Shown: positions 34,117 to 42,842 of the stretch, in pieces | Layout: the number at the start of each line of letters is the position of its first letter | Position numbering within the stretch: position 1 is the stretch's first letter | Source of the DNA: Nitrosomonas sp. | GTDB taxonomy: Bacteria; Pseudomonadota; Gammaproteobacteria; Burkholderiales; Nitrosomonadaceae | DNA length: 64,000 nucleotides | Assembly: GCA_016703745.1 (NCBI GenBank) | Contig: JADJBK010000006.1 | Location: 868,001-932,000, forward strand | Reading direction: 5' to 3' | Program-made: the position numbers and the translations under genes | The notes under the pieces: generated by a model | Database searches by the model: none | Seen by the model: only the letters and a program-made list of their open reading frames with translations | What the model was told of the DNA's origin: nothing

Positions 34117-35237
34117 TACAAAATAACCAGATTATCTCTATGAATCAACTCAGGCTCATCTACATACCCTAAAACTGATTCAATCTGACTAGATGACAGG
34201 CGCATGATTTTACGAGTCTCGCGTGCATTATAGTTAATCAATCCACGTGCTATCTCGCGACCATTTGGCTCTAGACAAGCGACAGCTTCGCCCCGTTCAA
34301 ACTCACCCCTGACTTCCTGCACACCCACAGGCAACAGGCTTTTTCCTTCCGATACCAGCACCCTGACAGCGCCACTATCCAGCACAAGGCCACCCCGAAC
34401 CTGCAAATGATCAGCCAGCCATAATTTACGAGCAAGGTGAACTGGCATATCTGCCAGCAAGCAGGTGCCCAATATTTCTCCCTGCATCAATCGTCTCAAG
34501 GCATGCTGTGTTCGCCCTGAGGCGATAAGAGTATGCGCACCGCTACGCGCTGCACGTCTTGCCGCCATGACTTTACTTTGCATACCCCCCCGACCTATTT
34601 CACTACCGGCCCCCCCGGCCATGGCTTGAATTGCCGGATCACTCGCACTCGCTTCAGCAATCAGGGCAGCACTCGTATCCTTACGTGGATCACTGGTGTA
34701 CAAACCTTCCTGATCAGTAAGAATCACCAGCACTTCCGCCTCAATGAGATTAGCTACCAATGCAGCCAGATTATCATTATCACCAAACCGGATTTCATCA
34801 AAAACCACGCTGTCATTCTCATTAATAACCGGAACGACACCCAAACCAAGCAGTGTGAGTATGGTCGATCGCGCATTCAAGTACCGTTTGCGATTGGAGA
34901 GATCATCATGCGTCAGCAAAATTTGTGCTGTTTGCAAATCATACTTGGCAAAACTTGTGGCATAGGCTTGCGCTACCCCCATCTGTCCCACAGCCGCAGC
35001 CGCCTGGAGTTCAAACAATGCCGAAGGACGATTTTTCCATCCAAGGCGCAGCATACCTTCTGCGACCGCCCCGGAAGTCACCAACACCACTTCCTTGTTC
35101 ATTCCGCTCATCCAGGCTATCTGCTCCGCCCAACGATCAAGCGCCTTATGGTCTAATCCCTGACCCTGATTGGTTACCAGGCTGCTGCCAACCTTAACGA
35201 CAATCCGCTTCGATGATTTCAGAACTTCTCTTGACAT
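34116..35237 (-). CDS. proB: Glutamate 5-kinase
   Basis: First enzyme of proline synthesis: ATP-dependent phosphorylation of glutamate. The 373-aa protein has the amino-acid kinase domain (KRIVVKVGSSLVTNQGQGLD, LVTSGAVAEGMLRLG, NENDSVVFDEIRFGDND) and a C-terminal PUA domain (from about residue 275). I chose ATG 35237 because it gives the family N terminus and has GGAAAG upstream; the longer frame would run into obgE. It follows obgE by 4 bp, the conserved rplU-rpmA-obgE-proB order. proA is separate at 50.8 kb. Confidence 0.96.
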   Translation of the reverse strand: MSREVLKSSKRIVVKVGSSLVTNQGQGLDHKALDRWAEQIAWMSGMNKEVVLVTSGAVAEGMLRLGWKNRPSALFELQAAAAVGQMGVAQAYATSFAKYDLQTAQILLTHDDLSNRKRYLNARSTILTLLGLGVVPVINENDSVVFDEIRFGDNDNLAALVANLIEAEVLVILTDQEGLYTSDPRKDTSAALIAEASASDPAIQAMAGGAGSEIGRGGMQSKVMAARRAARSGAHTLIASGRTQHALRRLMQGEILGTCLLADMPVHLARKLWLADHLQVRGGLVLDSGAVRVLVSEGKSLLPVGVQEVRGEFERGEAVACLEPNGREIARGLINYNARETRKIMRLSSSQIESVLGYVDEPELIHRDNLVIL

Positions 35238-35241
35238 ACCA

Positions 35242-36273
35242 TCACGTCTTTCCGGTAGTTGACCATAATGTTTCCAGATACCGCATAATGGCATATGTCA
35301 GTGCCTGACAACCTTCCCCTGTCAACGCCGAAATTGCAAACCACGGTTCATGCCAGTTCAAAGCCTTTAAAAATTCCTGATAAGCAGTGCTGCGCTCCAC
35401 TTCCGATAATAAATCCACCTTATTAAAAACCAGCCAACGAGGTTTCTCAAAGAGGGTTTGATCAAACTTGTGCAGCTCTCCTACCAGTGCACGAGCAGAA
35501 TGAACCGGATCTATCTGCTTGTCAAAAGGGCTCAGATCGATCACATGTAACAACAAACCTGTTCTACTTAAATGTTTGAGGAAGCGATGCCCCAACCCAG
35601 CACCCTCTGCAGCCCCCTCAATTAATCCTGGTATGTCAGCCATCACAAAACTACGACCATCATCCACTCTAACCACGCCAAGATTAGGGTAAAGCGTAGT
35701 AAAAGGATAATCCGCCACTTTGGGGCGTGCTGCAGAAACCGCACGAATAAGGGTAGATTTACCCGCATTCGGCAAGCCAAGCAGACCCACATCAGCCAAC
35801 AGCCTGAGTTCCAGCTTAAGCTCAAATTTCTCACCCGGCTCACCATGCGTAAATTGCCGAGGTGCCCGATTTATACTCGATTTGAAATGATTATTGCCTA
35901 ACCCACCCTGACCACCCTTCGCCAGCAACACTCGCTGCTGGTCATATTGCAGGTCTACCATAATTTCACCGGTTAAATCGTTCTTTATGATCGTTCCCAC
36001 AGGCATACGCAATTCAATTTCATCTGCACCCTTACCATAACAGTCCGCTCCTCGCCCGTTCTCGCCACGCTTTGCACGAAAAATAGGTGTAAAACGATAA
36101 TCAACAAGCGTATTGAGATTATGATCTGCCAACGCATAAATACTTCCACCATTGCCGCCATCCCCGCCGTTGGGACCACCCTTTGGAATGTTTTTCTCCC
36201 GACGGAAGCTCGCCACACCGTCACCACCATCTCCCGCAGCAATCTGTATTTTGACTTCATCTATGAATTTCAT
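35242..36273 (-). CDS. obgE: Obg GTPase (CgtA)
   Basis: Essential ribosome-associated GTPase in 50S assembly and stress signalling. The 343-aa protein begins MKFIDEVKIQI, has the glycine-rich Obg fold (GGDGVASFRREKNIPKGGPN, about residues 15-34) and the G domain with G1 GLPNAGKSTLIRAV, G3 DIPGLIEGAAEGAGLGHRFL and G4 FNKVDLL. It is the C-terminally short form without an extended acidic tail. A transcription stop lies between rpmA and this gene, so it likely has its own promoter. Confidence 0.97.
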   Translation of the reverse strand: MKFIDEVKIQIAAGDGGDGVASFRREKNIPKGGPNGGDGGNGGSIYALADHNLNTLVDYRFTPIFRAKRGENGRGADCYGKGADEIELRMPVGTIIKNDLTGEIMVDLQYDQQRVLLAKGGQGGLGNNHFKSSINRAPRQFTHGEPGEKFELKLELRLLADVGLLGLPNAGKSTLIRAVSAARPKVADYPFTTLYPNLGVVRVDDGRSFVMADIPGLIEGAAEGAGLGHRFLKHLSRTGLLLHVIDLSPFDKQIDPVHSARALVGELHKFDQTLFEKPRWLVFNKVDLLSEVERSTAYQEFLKALNWHEPWFAISALTGEGCQALTYAIMRYLETLWSTTGKT

Positions 36274-36595
36274 GAATTTTGCCTTGGAATAATACCTAAC
36301 CTACTGGAAATAAAGCGATAATAACCACCTCACGATCAGTATAGGGGGCAATCACTACAGGCCACACCTTTTCCATATCGCCAAGTGCGCATACTCGCGG
36401 TAAGCAGTTCGCAAGATTAAGGTCTTGCGATATGGAGTACTCCAAGTTTACCGAAGTATGCGCTATGCTATATACCAAGCTGCATTCAGGTTGATCGGAT
36501 CAATTGCGTTCCCCTCTTGGAATACTCGAGCAAGACCACCTTAAAACAGTACCTTAACTACTTATACAGTGCGTGCTCGTACAGAGACTACAAGC
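36274..36595. other. Intergenic region obgE-rpmA with nested inverted repeats
   Basis: No convincing gene. It contains an internal fold: 36387-36403 pairs with 36448-36463 (GCGCATACT ... AGTATGCGC and CGGTAA ... TTACCG), enclosing a 7-bp hairpin (36410-36416 with 36423-36429). A competing arm pair exists: CCATATCGC at 36373-36381 with GCGATATGG at 36427-36435. On the minus strand this would be in the leader upstream of obgE. A possible 60-aa frame here has no support. Confidence 0.5.
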
Positions 36596-36626
36596 AAAAA
36601 GCCCCATTCATAGAATGGGGCTTTTT
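36596..36626 (-). terminator. Rho-independent terminator after rplU-rpmA
   Basis: AAAAAGCCCCATTC, a 4-nt ATAG loop, then GAATGGGGCTTTTT in mirror: a 9-bp GC-rich stem (GCCCCATTC) flanked by A5 and T5. On the minus strand it lies 28-58 bp after the rpmA stop and ends in a T run, so it terminates the ribosomal-protein transcript; it could work in both directions. Confidence 0.9.
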
Positions 36627-36653
36627 GCAGTCGATCCAAACACAAACCGAATA

Positions 36654-36911
36654 TCACGCAGGAACTACTGTCACCGTTCTCCGATTTAGTGACCCTTTGA
36701 CAGAAAACACAATTTTTCCATCTAGCTTAGCAAAAAGTGTATGGTCTCTGCCGATACCGACATTTTCACCTGGGTGAAACTGTGTGCCACGTTGACGAAT
36801 AATAATGCCACCTGCTCTAATTAACTCTCCGCCATAGCGCTTCACACCCAAACGTTTGGAATGAGAATCGCGACCATTTCTGGAGCTGCCGCCCGCTTTC
36901 TTATGTGCCAT
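36654..36911 (-). CDS. rpmA: 50S ribosomal protein L27
   Basis: Structural protein near the peptidyl-transferase centre. The 85-aa sequence begins MAHKKAGGSSRNGRDSHSKR and has GGIIIRQRGTQFHPGENVGIGRD in the middle, both characteristic of L27. It is basic and of normal length. It lies 12 bp after rplU in a standard two-gene unit, with a strong terminator following. Confidence 0.98.
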   Translation of the reverse strand: MAHKKAGGSSRNGRDSHSKRLGVKRYGGELIRAGGIIIRQRGTQFHPGENVGIGRDHTLFAKLDGKIVFSVKGSLNRRTVTVVPA

Positions 36912-36923
36912 TAATCTCTCTCC

Positions 36924-37235
36924 TTAAGCAGAAATACCAGTAATCTGGATCTCCGTATAATTCTGTCGATGCCCCTGGTGCTTTTGATAATGCTTACGAC
37001 GCCGCATTTTAAATATACGCACTTTGTCGTGCCTACCATGACTGAGTACAGTTGCGTTAACTTTTGCCTTATCAAGCAAAGGACTACCTGTGACAATACT
37101 CTCGCCATCAGCAACCATCAAAATCTTATCCAACAAAAATTCATCACCTACCGCCACCGGCAATGTTTCCACTTTAAGTTTGTTACCAACCTCAACCCGA
37201 TATTGTTTACCACCGGTTTTAACCACTGCGTACAT
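36924..37235 (-). CDS. rplU: 50S ribosomal protein L21
   Basis: Structural large-subunit protein binding 23S rRNA. The 103-aa sequence begins MYAVVKTGGKQYRVEVGNKLKV in the first 22 residues and ends with KMRRRKHYQKHQGHRQNYTEI, both diagnostic of L21. A ribosome site (GGGGAG) precedes the ATG. First gene of the rplU-rpmA operon; a -10-like TATAAT lies about 30 bp upstream. Confidence 0.98.
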   Translation of the reverse strand: MYAVVKTGGKQYRVEVGNKLKVETLPVAVGDEFLLDKILMVADGESIVTGSPLLDKAKVNATVLSHGRHDKVRIFKMRRRKHYQKHQGHRQNYTEIQITGISA

Positions 37236-37261
37236 AAAATCTCCCCATTCAGTAACCGCAT

Positions 37262-37294
37262 ATTATAGCGTTCTTACTCAATTTAAGTTGCAAG
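37262..37294 (-). promoter_or_regulatory. Probable rplU promoter
   Basis: On the minus strand a perfect TATAAT (37262-37267) lies about 27 bp upstream of the rplU start. A TTGCAA is found about 20 bp further up, a little far for an ideal -35. Placement fits a vegetative promoter for the ribosomal operon. Confidence 0.5.
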
Positions 37295-37310
37295 TTTTAG
37301 TAAAAAACGA

Positions 37311-38402
37311 CTACACGTTGAAACGAAAATGCATCACATCCCCATCTCTTACGATATATTCCTTACCCTCCAATCTCATTTTACCGGCCTCTTTTGCTTT
37401 CTGCTCGCCACCAAGTGAAACAAAATCCTGATAAGAAATAACTTCCGCACGAATAAAACCTTTCTCAAAATCGGTATGTATCGCACCAGCAGCTTGTGGA
37501 GCGGTAGCACCAGCTAGAATTGTCCATGCCCGAACTTCTTTGACACCTGCAGTGAAATAGGTTTGAAGACCTAAAAGCTGGTAAGCGGCACGGATCAAGC
37601 GATTTAATCCAGGCTCTTCCATACCGATATCAGCCAGAAATATCTGCTTATCTTCATCGGACAAGTCTGCAATTTCAGCCTCCAACGCAGCACAGATAAC
37701 AACCACGGGTGCTGATTCCTTTGCAGCTTGCTCCTGAATCTGCTGCAACAGCAGATTATTCTTTATTTCTTGGTTTGCAACATTAGCCACATAAATAACT
37801 GGTTTTGCTGTCAACAAGCATAACGACTTCAGCAATATCTGTTCAGATTTATCCAGAGATAGACTGCGCACCGGTTGTCCGGCATCAAGGTGTGCATACA
37901 ATCTCTCCAGCAAACCGAATAAGAAAATACTCTCTTTATTACCAGATTTTGAGAGTTTATTTTCACGTAACATAGCTTTTTCAACGGTTGCCAGGTCAGC
38001 CAGCGCCAATTCGGTATGGATAACCTCCATATCAGATAGCGGATCGACCTTACCTGAAACATGAACAACATTGTCATCTGCAAAACAACGAACCATGTGC
38101 ACAATGCCATCAGTTTCACGAATATTTGCCAGAAATTTGTTTCCCAACCCCTCACCCTTGGAAGCACCTGCCACCAATCCGGCAATATCAACAAATTCAA
38201 CAATAGCAGGTTGAATTTTCTGCGGATTAACAATTTGACTTAGTCCATTGATACGCAGATCGGGCACTTCAACAATACCAACATTAGGATCAATTGTGCA
38301 GAATGGATAATTCTCCGCAGAAATACCCGCCTTGGTTAGCGCATTAAAGAGAGTGGACTTACCAACATTAGGCAAACCAACGATCCCACATTTCAAACTC
38401 AT
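37311..38402 (-). CDS. ychF: Redox-regulated ATPase YchF
   Basis: OLA1/YchF subfamily Obg-like protein that prefers ATP to GTP and acts in translation and stress response. The 363-aa protein starts MSLKCGIVGLPNVGKSTLFN, has GVVEVPDLR-like switch (here VGIVEVPDLRINGLSQIV), DIAGLVAGASKGEGLGN, and a C-terminal TGS domain (from about residue 278, LQTYFTAGVKEVRAWTI). I chose ATG 38402, which gives the standard length and N terminus; the longer frame adds 16 unsupported residues. It follows pth, the usual pairing. Confidence 0.97.
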   Translation of the reverse strand: MSLKCGIVGLPNVGKSTLFNALTKAGISAENYPFCTIDPNVGIVEVPDLRINGLSQIVNPQKIQPAIVEFVDIAGLVAGASKGEGLGNKFLANIRETDGIVHMVRCFADDNVVHVSGKVDPLSDMEVIHTELALADLATVEKAMLRENKLSKSGNKESIFLFGLLERLYAHLDAGQPVRSLSLDKSEQILLKSLCLLTAKPVIYVANVANQEIKNNLLLQQIQEQAAKESAPVVVICAALEAEIADLSDEDKQIFLADIGMEEPGLNRLIRAAYQLLGLQTYFTAGVKEVRAWTILAGATAPQAAGAIHTDFEKGFIRAEVISYQDFVSLGGEQKAKEAGKMRLEGKEYIVRDGDVMHFRFNV

Positions 38403-38471
38403 AATTGGATTCTCGTTAACAGATAGTAGTACACCCGAAAATAGCCACACGCAACCATATAATCTTACAGA

Positions 38472-39062
38472 TTATTTTTTGGTATGCAGCAATAGCATGG
38501 CCTCCCCTATCCTGCCACTCATAATTTGAGGCCACACCTGCATACTTTGTTTAACAGCATGATTGATCGAAGCGGATTCTTCTTTTTCAGGCACATGTAG
38601 TACATAACTGGCAACTACTTGTCGATTCCCTGGATGACCAATTCCGATCCGGAGACGCCAGAATGGCTGATCATTCAGATGCACCAAAATATCCTTGAGT
38701 CCGTTATGACCCCCGGCACCGCCACCCCATTTCAATTTGATATTTCCTGGAAGCAAATCCAACTCGTCATGCACCACCAGTATCTGCTCTGGAAGAATTT
38801 CATAATAACGACAAATCGAGGCTACAGACATTCCGCTGGCATTCATGTAGGTCTGCGGCTTCAGAAGCCAACAATTTATATGGTCGTCCTGAATACACGC
38901 ACACAAACCATGAAATTTGTGCTCTAACTTGGGTGTCACGTGATAGCTCGCCGCCAACTCATCCAACCAATTAAAACCAGCATTATGGCGAGTATCTACG
39001 TATTTTTCACCCGGGTTGCCAAGGCCAACTACCAACCTAATGGGTAATTCAGGTGCTTGCAC
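38472..39062 (-). CDS. pth: Peptidyl-tRNA hydrolase
   Basis: Recycles peptidyl-tRNAs released from ribosomes. The 196-aa protein has VVGLGNPGEKYVDTRHNAGF with the catalytic His and nearby Asn, the segment KPQTYMNASGMSV, and VVHDELDLLPGNIKLKWGG with the conserved Asp, then GGAGGHNGLKDI. All active-site elements of bacterial Pth are present. It lies between rplY and ychF as in most betaproteobacteria. Confidence 0.97.
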   Translation of the reverse strand: MQAPELPIRLVVGLGNPGEKYVDTRHNAGFNWLDELAASYHVTPKLEHKFHGLCACIQDDHINCWLLKPQTYMNASGMSVASICRYYEILPEQILVVHDELDLLPGNIKLKWGGGAGGHNGLKDILVHLNDQPFWRLRIGIGHPGNRQVVASYVLHVPEKEESASINHAVKQSMQVWPQIMSGRIGEAMLLLHTKK

Positions 39063-39151
39063 AGATTCTAAGCAAAACTATAGAGTGGAGGTCGATCTGG
39101 GTTAAATTCAAACTCAGGAAATCTGCAGTAACCCCATAAAAATTAAACCAA

Positions 39152-39772
39152 TCAAGATGATGCAGCTTCCGCATTAGCGCCAGCTTCGCCTGCCGATCCG
39201 CCACGAGGGGTGGTGAGTGTAGCCACTGCCTGATCGTCACCCCTTGTCAGCGCCAAAATTTCCACACCTGATGGCAATATCAAATTACTTAAATGCAAAA
39301 TACCACCAATTTTCATTTCTGATAAATCAACCGTTATAAATTCCGGCAAATCTTTTGGAAGACAGGATACTTCGACCTCGGTCAGAATATGGCTCACAAT
39401 ACCACCAGACAGTTTCACACCCGGAGCACTCTCAGCGTTAATAAAATGCAAAGGCAGTTTGACATGCATTTTTTTGTTCTGATTGATCCGCTGAAAATCG
39501 ATATGCAAAATCTGTTGCTTGAAGGGATGCATTTGATAATCACGCAGGACTACTTGAATAGGCTTACCATCGATATTGAGCGATAAAACAGAAGCATGAA
39601 ATGCCTCTACTTTTAGTTTGTAATACATATCCTTATGATCCATCTCGATGGATTGTACCGCTCCATCTCCGCCATAGACCACCCCAGGAAGTCTTCCTGA
39701 TGTACGCATACGACGACTAACACCTGTTCCATGTAACTTGCGAATATTCGCACTGATTTCAATTTGCATCAC
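39152..39772 (-). CDS. rplY: 50S ribosomal protein L25 (Ctc form)
   Basis: Binds 5S rRNA. The 206-aa protein is the long Ctc/TL5 form: an N-terminal L25 domain (about residues 1-92, with RRMRTSGRLPGVVYGG) and a C-terminal beta domain (about 95-190, with LPKDLPEFITVDLSEMKIGG). The last 20 residues are an Ala/Gly/Glu-rich tail. It sits between prs and pth in the conserved order. Confidence 0.96.
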   Translation of the reverse strand: MMQIEISANIRKLHGTGVSRRMRTSGRLPGVVYGGDGAVQSIEMDHKDMYYKLKVEAFHASVLSLNIDGKPIQVVLRDYQMHPFKQQILHIDFQRINQNKKMHVKLPLHFINAESAPGVKLSGGIVSHILTEVEVSCLPKDLPEFITVDLSEMKIGGILHLSNLILPSGVEILALTRGDDQAVATLTTPRGGSAGEAGANAEAASS

Positions 39773-39821
39773 GTTCCCCAGAAGATAACCCGCCTATAAT
39801 CAGACAGCCAAAATAATTACT

Positions 39822-40772
39822 TCACTCAATAAACAGCGAACTTAATGAATTTTCATTGCTTATTCTTAACATTGATTCACCAAACAAGCTCGCCACACTC
39901 AATTGACTGATACGACCACTGTTCTTTGCTTCTTCACTTAATGGAATCGTATCAGTCACTACCACTTTATCGAGCTCCGATTCCTGTATACGCGCAACGG
40001 CATTACCTGACAATACTGCGTGGGTAGAATATGCGATAACATTCAGAGCGCCCTGCTTTTTCAATGCAGCAGCTGCCTGGCACAGTGTGTTAGCTGTATC
40101 AACCATGTCATCCACAATCACGCAAGTACGGCCTTTCACTTCGCCAATAATATTCATTACTACCGATTCATTTGGTTTTGGACGGCGCTTGTCAATGATT
40201 GCCAGATCACATTCCAGGCGTTTAGCCATATGTCGCGCTCTGACTACTCCACCCACATCCGGAGAAACCACAACCAGGTTTTGATAATGACGCTTCCAAA
40301 TATCGCCCAAGAGAATGGGCATTCCGTAAATATTATCCACAGGAATATCGAAAAACCCCTGAATCTGATCAGAATGAAGATCCATAGTCAACAGTCTATC
40401 CACACCAACACTGGTCAGCATGTTTGCCACCACTTTGGCCGTAATCGGAACCCTTGCCGAGCGTGGTCTTCTATCCTGTCGCGCATAACCAAAATAAGGT
40501 ATAGCTGCCGTCACACGTGCCGCAGACGCACGCTTCAATGCATCTACAATCACTAAGATCTCCATGAGACTCTCATTAGTAGGCGCACAGGTGGACTGCA
40601 ATACAAAAACATCATTACCGCGCACGTTTTCAAGAATTTCCACCATAATTTCGCCATCACTGAAACGCGAAACCGTCGCTCTACCTAGATTGATGTTCAG
40701 GTGCTTGACAACATCCTGAGCCAGTCTGGGATTGGCCGTTCCAGTAAAAACCATCAGACTATCGTAGGCCAT
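39822..40772 (-). CDS. prs: Ribose-phosphate pyrophosphokinase (PRPP synthetase)
   Basis: Makes PRPP from ribose-5-phosphate and ATP, feeding purine, pyrimidine, histidine and tryptophan synthesis. The 316-aa protein has FTGTANPRLAQDVVKHL at the start, RQDRRPRSARVPITAK for ATP binding, and the PRPP loop CVIVDDMVDTANTLCQAA (about residues 213-230). Normal length. Directly downstream of tRNA-Gln, as usual in this group. Confidence 0.98.
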   Translation of the reverse strand: MAYDSLMVFTGTANPRLAQDVVKHLNINLGRATVSRFSDGEIMVEILENVRGNDVFVLQSTCAPTNESLMEILVIVDALKRASAARVTAAIPYFGYARQDRRPRSARVPITAKVVANMLTSVGVDRLLTMDLHSDQIQGFFDIPVDNIYGMPILLGDIWKRHYQNLVVVSPDVGGVVRARHMAKRLECDLAIIDKRRPKPNESVVMNIIGEVKGRTCVIVDDMVDTANTLCQAAAALKKQGALNVIAYSTHAVLSGNAVARIQESELDKVVVTDTIPLSEEAKNSGRISQLSVASLFGESMLRISNENSLSSLFIE

Positions 40773-40868
40773 GCGAAATTTTATTCCTGATAATTGAAAG
40801 TAATTACTGGCGAGAATTCACATTATTACTACAAAAAATAAATCCGCTGCTGATAGATTACCGCTGTT

Positions 40869-40943
40869 TGGCTGGGGAGGTAGGGATCGAACCTACGAAT
40901 GCCGGAATCAAAATCCGGTGCCTTACCGCTTGGCGACTCCCCA
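40869..40943 (-). tRNA. tRNA-Gln (anticodon TTG)
   Basis: Read on the minus strand the 75 bases form a full cloverleaf: acceptor TGGGGAG/CTCCCCA, D arm, anticodon arm CCGGA-TTTTGAT-TCCGG with anticodon TTG, a T arm containing GGTTCGATCC, discriminator G and an encoded CCA. Nearly identical in plan to E. coli tRNA-Gln. It lies between ispE and prs. Confidence 0.97.
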
Positions 40944-40949
40944 TCTTAT

Positions 40950-41804
40950 CTAAAAATGCAACAACGGATGCTCTGCAAGCCCCTGTGCCATAAAACCACA
41001 CATATCCAATGGAAGTTTTCTGAACACTTTTAATGCGCTACCTTCATCCGCAAACTCAGCAAAAACGCATGCACCCGATCCACTCATGGCGACTCTACTT
41101 GCCTCCGATTGCTGCTTTAACCATTGTAACCAATCGCCGATAACAGGTTGCATCCTTACCGCGACTGATTCAAGATCATTCTTTCCCTCACTCATGGAAA
41201 AGGCCGATATTTTGATAGGAATCGTATTGCGTGTCAACTCTTTACGCGCAAAAACCTCGGCAGTCGAAATATGTACAGGAGGAGTGAGCACTGTGTACCA
41301 GGCCGGAAGCAAAGTTAACGGGGTTAGCTCTTCACCCACACCCTCTGCAAACGCATTTTTACCACGAATAAATACAGGTACATCTGCACCCAACTCCAAA
41401 CCCAGCATCATCAAACGCGTTCTATTCCAGTTAACATCCCATAGACGATTTAAGACAATTAAAGTAGTAGCAGCATCAGAACTCCCACCACCCAGGCCAC
41501 CACCCATTGGAATTTGCTTTTGCAGATAAATATCCACACCCAGAGCCTTACCACTCCTCTCCTGAAAAAGTTTTGCGGCACGAGCACACAAATTATCGGT
41601 ACCGGATAAATCCGATACCGAGCTCACTATATTGATCGCACCATCTTTTCTGACATCAAAAGCCAATTGATCAGAAAAATCAATAAAGCGAAATGCGGTC
41701 TGCAATAAATGATAGCCATCAGCACGACGACCAACAACGTGAAGAAAAAGATTCACTTTTGCAGGCGCTGGAAAAATTTCCAGACCAGGCAGAAAAAAAC
41801 TCAT
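40950..41804 (-). CDS. ispE: 4-diphosphocytidyl-2-C-methyl-D-erythritol kinase
   Basis: GHMP kinase of the non-mevalonate isoprenoid pathway. The 284-aa protein has the substrate motif PAPAKVNLFLHVVGRRADGY (about residues 12-31), the ATP loop PMGGGLGGGSSDAATTL (about 95-111) and the C-terminal MSGSGACVFAEF. All three GHMP motifs are intact. It precedes tRNA-Gln-prs and follows lolB, the standard lolB-ispE-tRNA-prs order. Confidence 0.97.
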   Translation of the reverse strand: MSFFLPGLEIFPAPAKVNLFLHVVGRRADGYHLLQTAFRFIDFSDQLAFDVRKDGAINIVSSVSDLSGTDNLCARAAKLFQERSGKALGVDIYLQKQIPMGGGLGGGSSDAATTLIVLNRLWDVNWNRTRLMMLGLELGADVPVFIRGKNAFAEGVGEELTPLTLLPAWYTVLTPPVHISTAEVFARKELTRNTIPIKISAFSMSEGKNDLESVAVRMQPVIGDWLQWLKQQSEASRVAMSGSGACVFAEFADEGSALKVFRKLPLDMCGFMAQGLAEHPLLHF

Positions 41805-41841
41805 TTAAATTTTACTATTTAATTTCAGAGTTTTTATTATA

Positions 41842-42480
41842 TCAATCGGTAATACCTATCCAACGATCAATGACTAGTTTTATTTTCAGATTATCACGGC
41901 TAAGCTCAAGCAATTTTGGCAATTCCTGCATACCAGGCCTCAATGGGAAAAATATTGAATAATAAATGTTCCATCCATCCTGACGAATAGCAATAATTCG
42001 TCCATTGCGATCCAGGTCCAATTCTGCAATAGTCAACGGAGAATGAAATCCTCTGACCCAGAAGTGTAATCCTGAAAGTGGTAATACCCAACCCAATACC
42101 TGCTGTGTTAAACGCTCTATATTTTCAGCCTGATAGAGAGCGGGTTCAGCAGTAATCAAACGTACTCCGGAAATGTCCTGCTCAATACGAGCAATCGTTT
42201 GCCCCAACGGAGAAAAAAGAAGTATCTGATCCTCATCCGCACGATGCTGCCAATTGACTGTTGCAGAAAACTTTTGTTGCAAATTATGCACAGAAAGTCG
42301 TCCAGTCAGAGCATAGCTGCTCTCTTCAGCTAATTTTCCGCTTCCAGGTTGAATAACAACAGTTTTAATCTCACTATTACGAATTTCCGTAGCTGAGCAA
42401 CCAATCAGTACAACCAGGAACAAGAACAATAAAAAATTACTGTGCTGACGAATAACCCACTCGCCGCCAGTTAAGTTCAT
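41842..42480 (-). CDS. lolB: Outer-membrane lipoprotein insertion protein LolB
   Basis: Receives lipoproteins from LolA and inserts them in the outer membrane. I chose ATG 42480 (212 aa), which gives a signal peptide with lipobox LIGC (Cys at about residue 28); the longer frame begins with TTG. Family features are YALTGRLSVHNLQQKFSATVNWQHR and LLFSPLGQTIARIEQD, then LPLSGLHFWVRG. It is moderately diverged, as LolB usually is, and the neighbouring ispE supports the call. Confidence 0.92.
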   Translation of the reverse strand: MNLTGGEWVIRQHSNFLLFLFLVVLIGCSATEIRNSEIKTVVIQPGSGKLAEESSYALTGRLSVHNLQQKFSATVNWQHRADEDQILLFSPLGQTIARIEQDISGVRLITAEPALYQAENIERLTQQVLGWVLPLSGLHFWVRGFHSPLTIAELDLDRNGRIIAIRQDGWNIYYSIFFPLRPGMQELPKLLELSRDNLKIKLVIDRWIGITD

Positions 42481-42548
42481 TGACCTAGACTGCCTGAAGC
42501 AGGCACTTTCAGTAGAATTAACACGGACCCAATTCAACCAAAAACTAA

Positions 42549-42842
42549 TCAGAATATATTTCTGGCACTATTTTCCTTAGTATTATTTGATTGACTATCT
42601 GGTAATACAATATTGAGTTCAAGTGTTTCCTGATTTTCATCTTGCTCAAACTTGACAGATATCGCATCCTGATCCACCTGTACATATTTTCGAATAACCT
42701 GCATCAATTCTTCCTGCAACTGCGGCAGATACGATGGTTTATTTCGATAATAGCGCTCATGCGCGACCAGAATCTGTAGTCTCTCTTTTGCAAGTGCCGC
42801 TGTTTTAGGCTTGGATAGTTTGAAGTAATCCAGCAAGCTCAT
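42549..42842 (-). CDS. minE: Cell division topological specificity factor MinE
   Basis: Stimulates MinD ATPase and drives pole-to-pole oscillation. The 97-aa protein has the anti-MinCD helix region (SKPKTAALAKERLQILVAHE, residues 9-28) and the topological domain (YLPQLQEELMQVIRKYVQVD). The C-terminal tail is about 12 residues longer than in E. coli. It shares one base with the end of minD, so the two are translationally coupled. Confidence 0.97.
   Translation of the reverse strand: MSLLDYFKLSKPKTAALAKERLQILVAHERYYRNKPSYLPQLQEELMQVIRKYVQVDQDAISVKFEQDENQETLELNIVLPDSQSNNTKENSARNIF

Noticed and set aside
36296..36478. 60-aa frame between obgE and rpmA
   Set aside because: It coincides with the inverted repeats, lacks a ribosome site and has no recognisable family.
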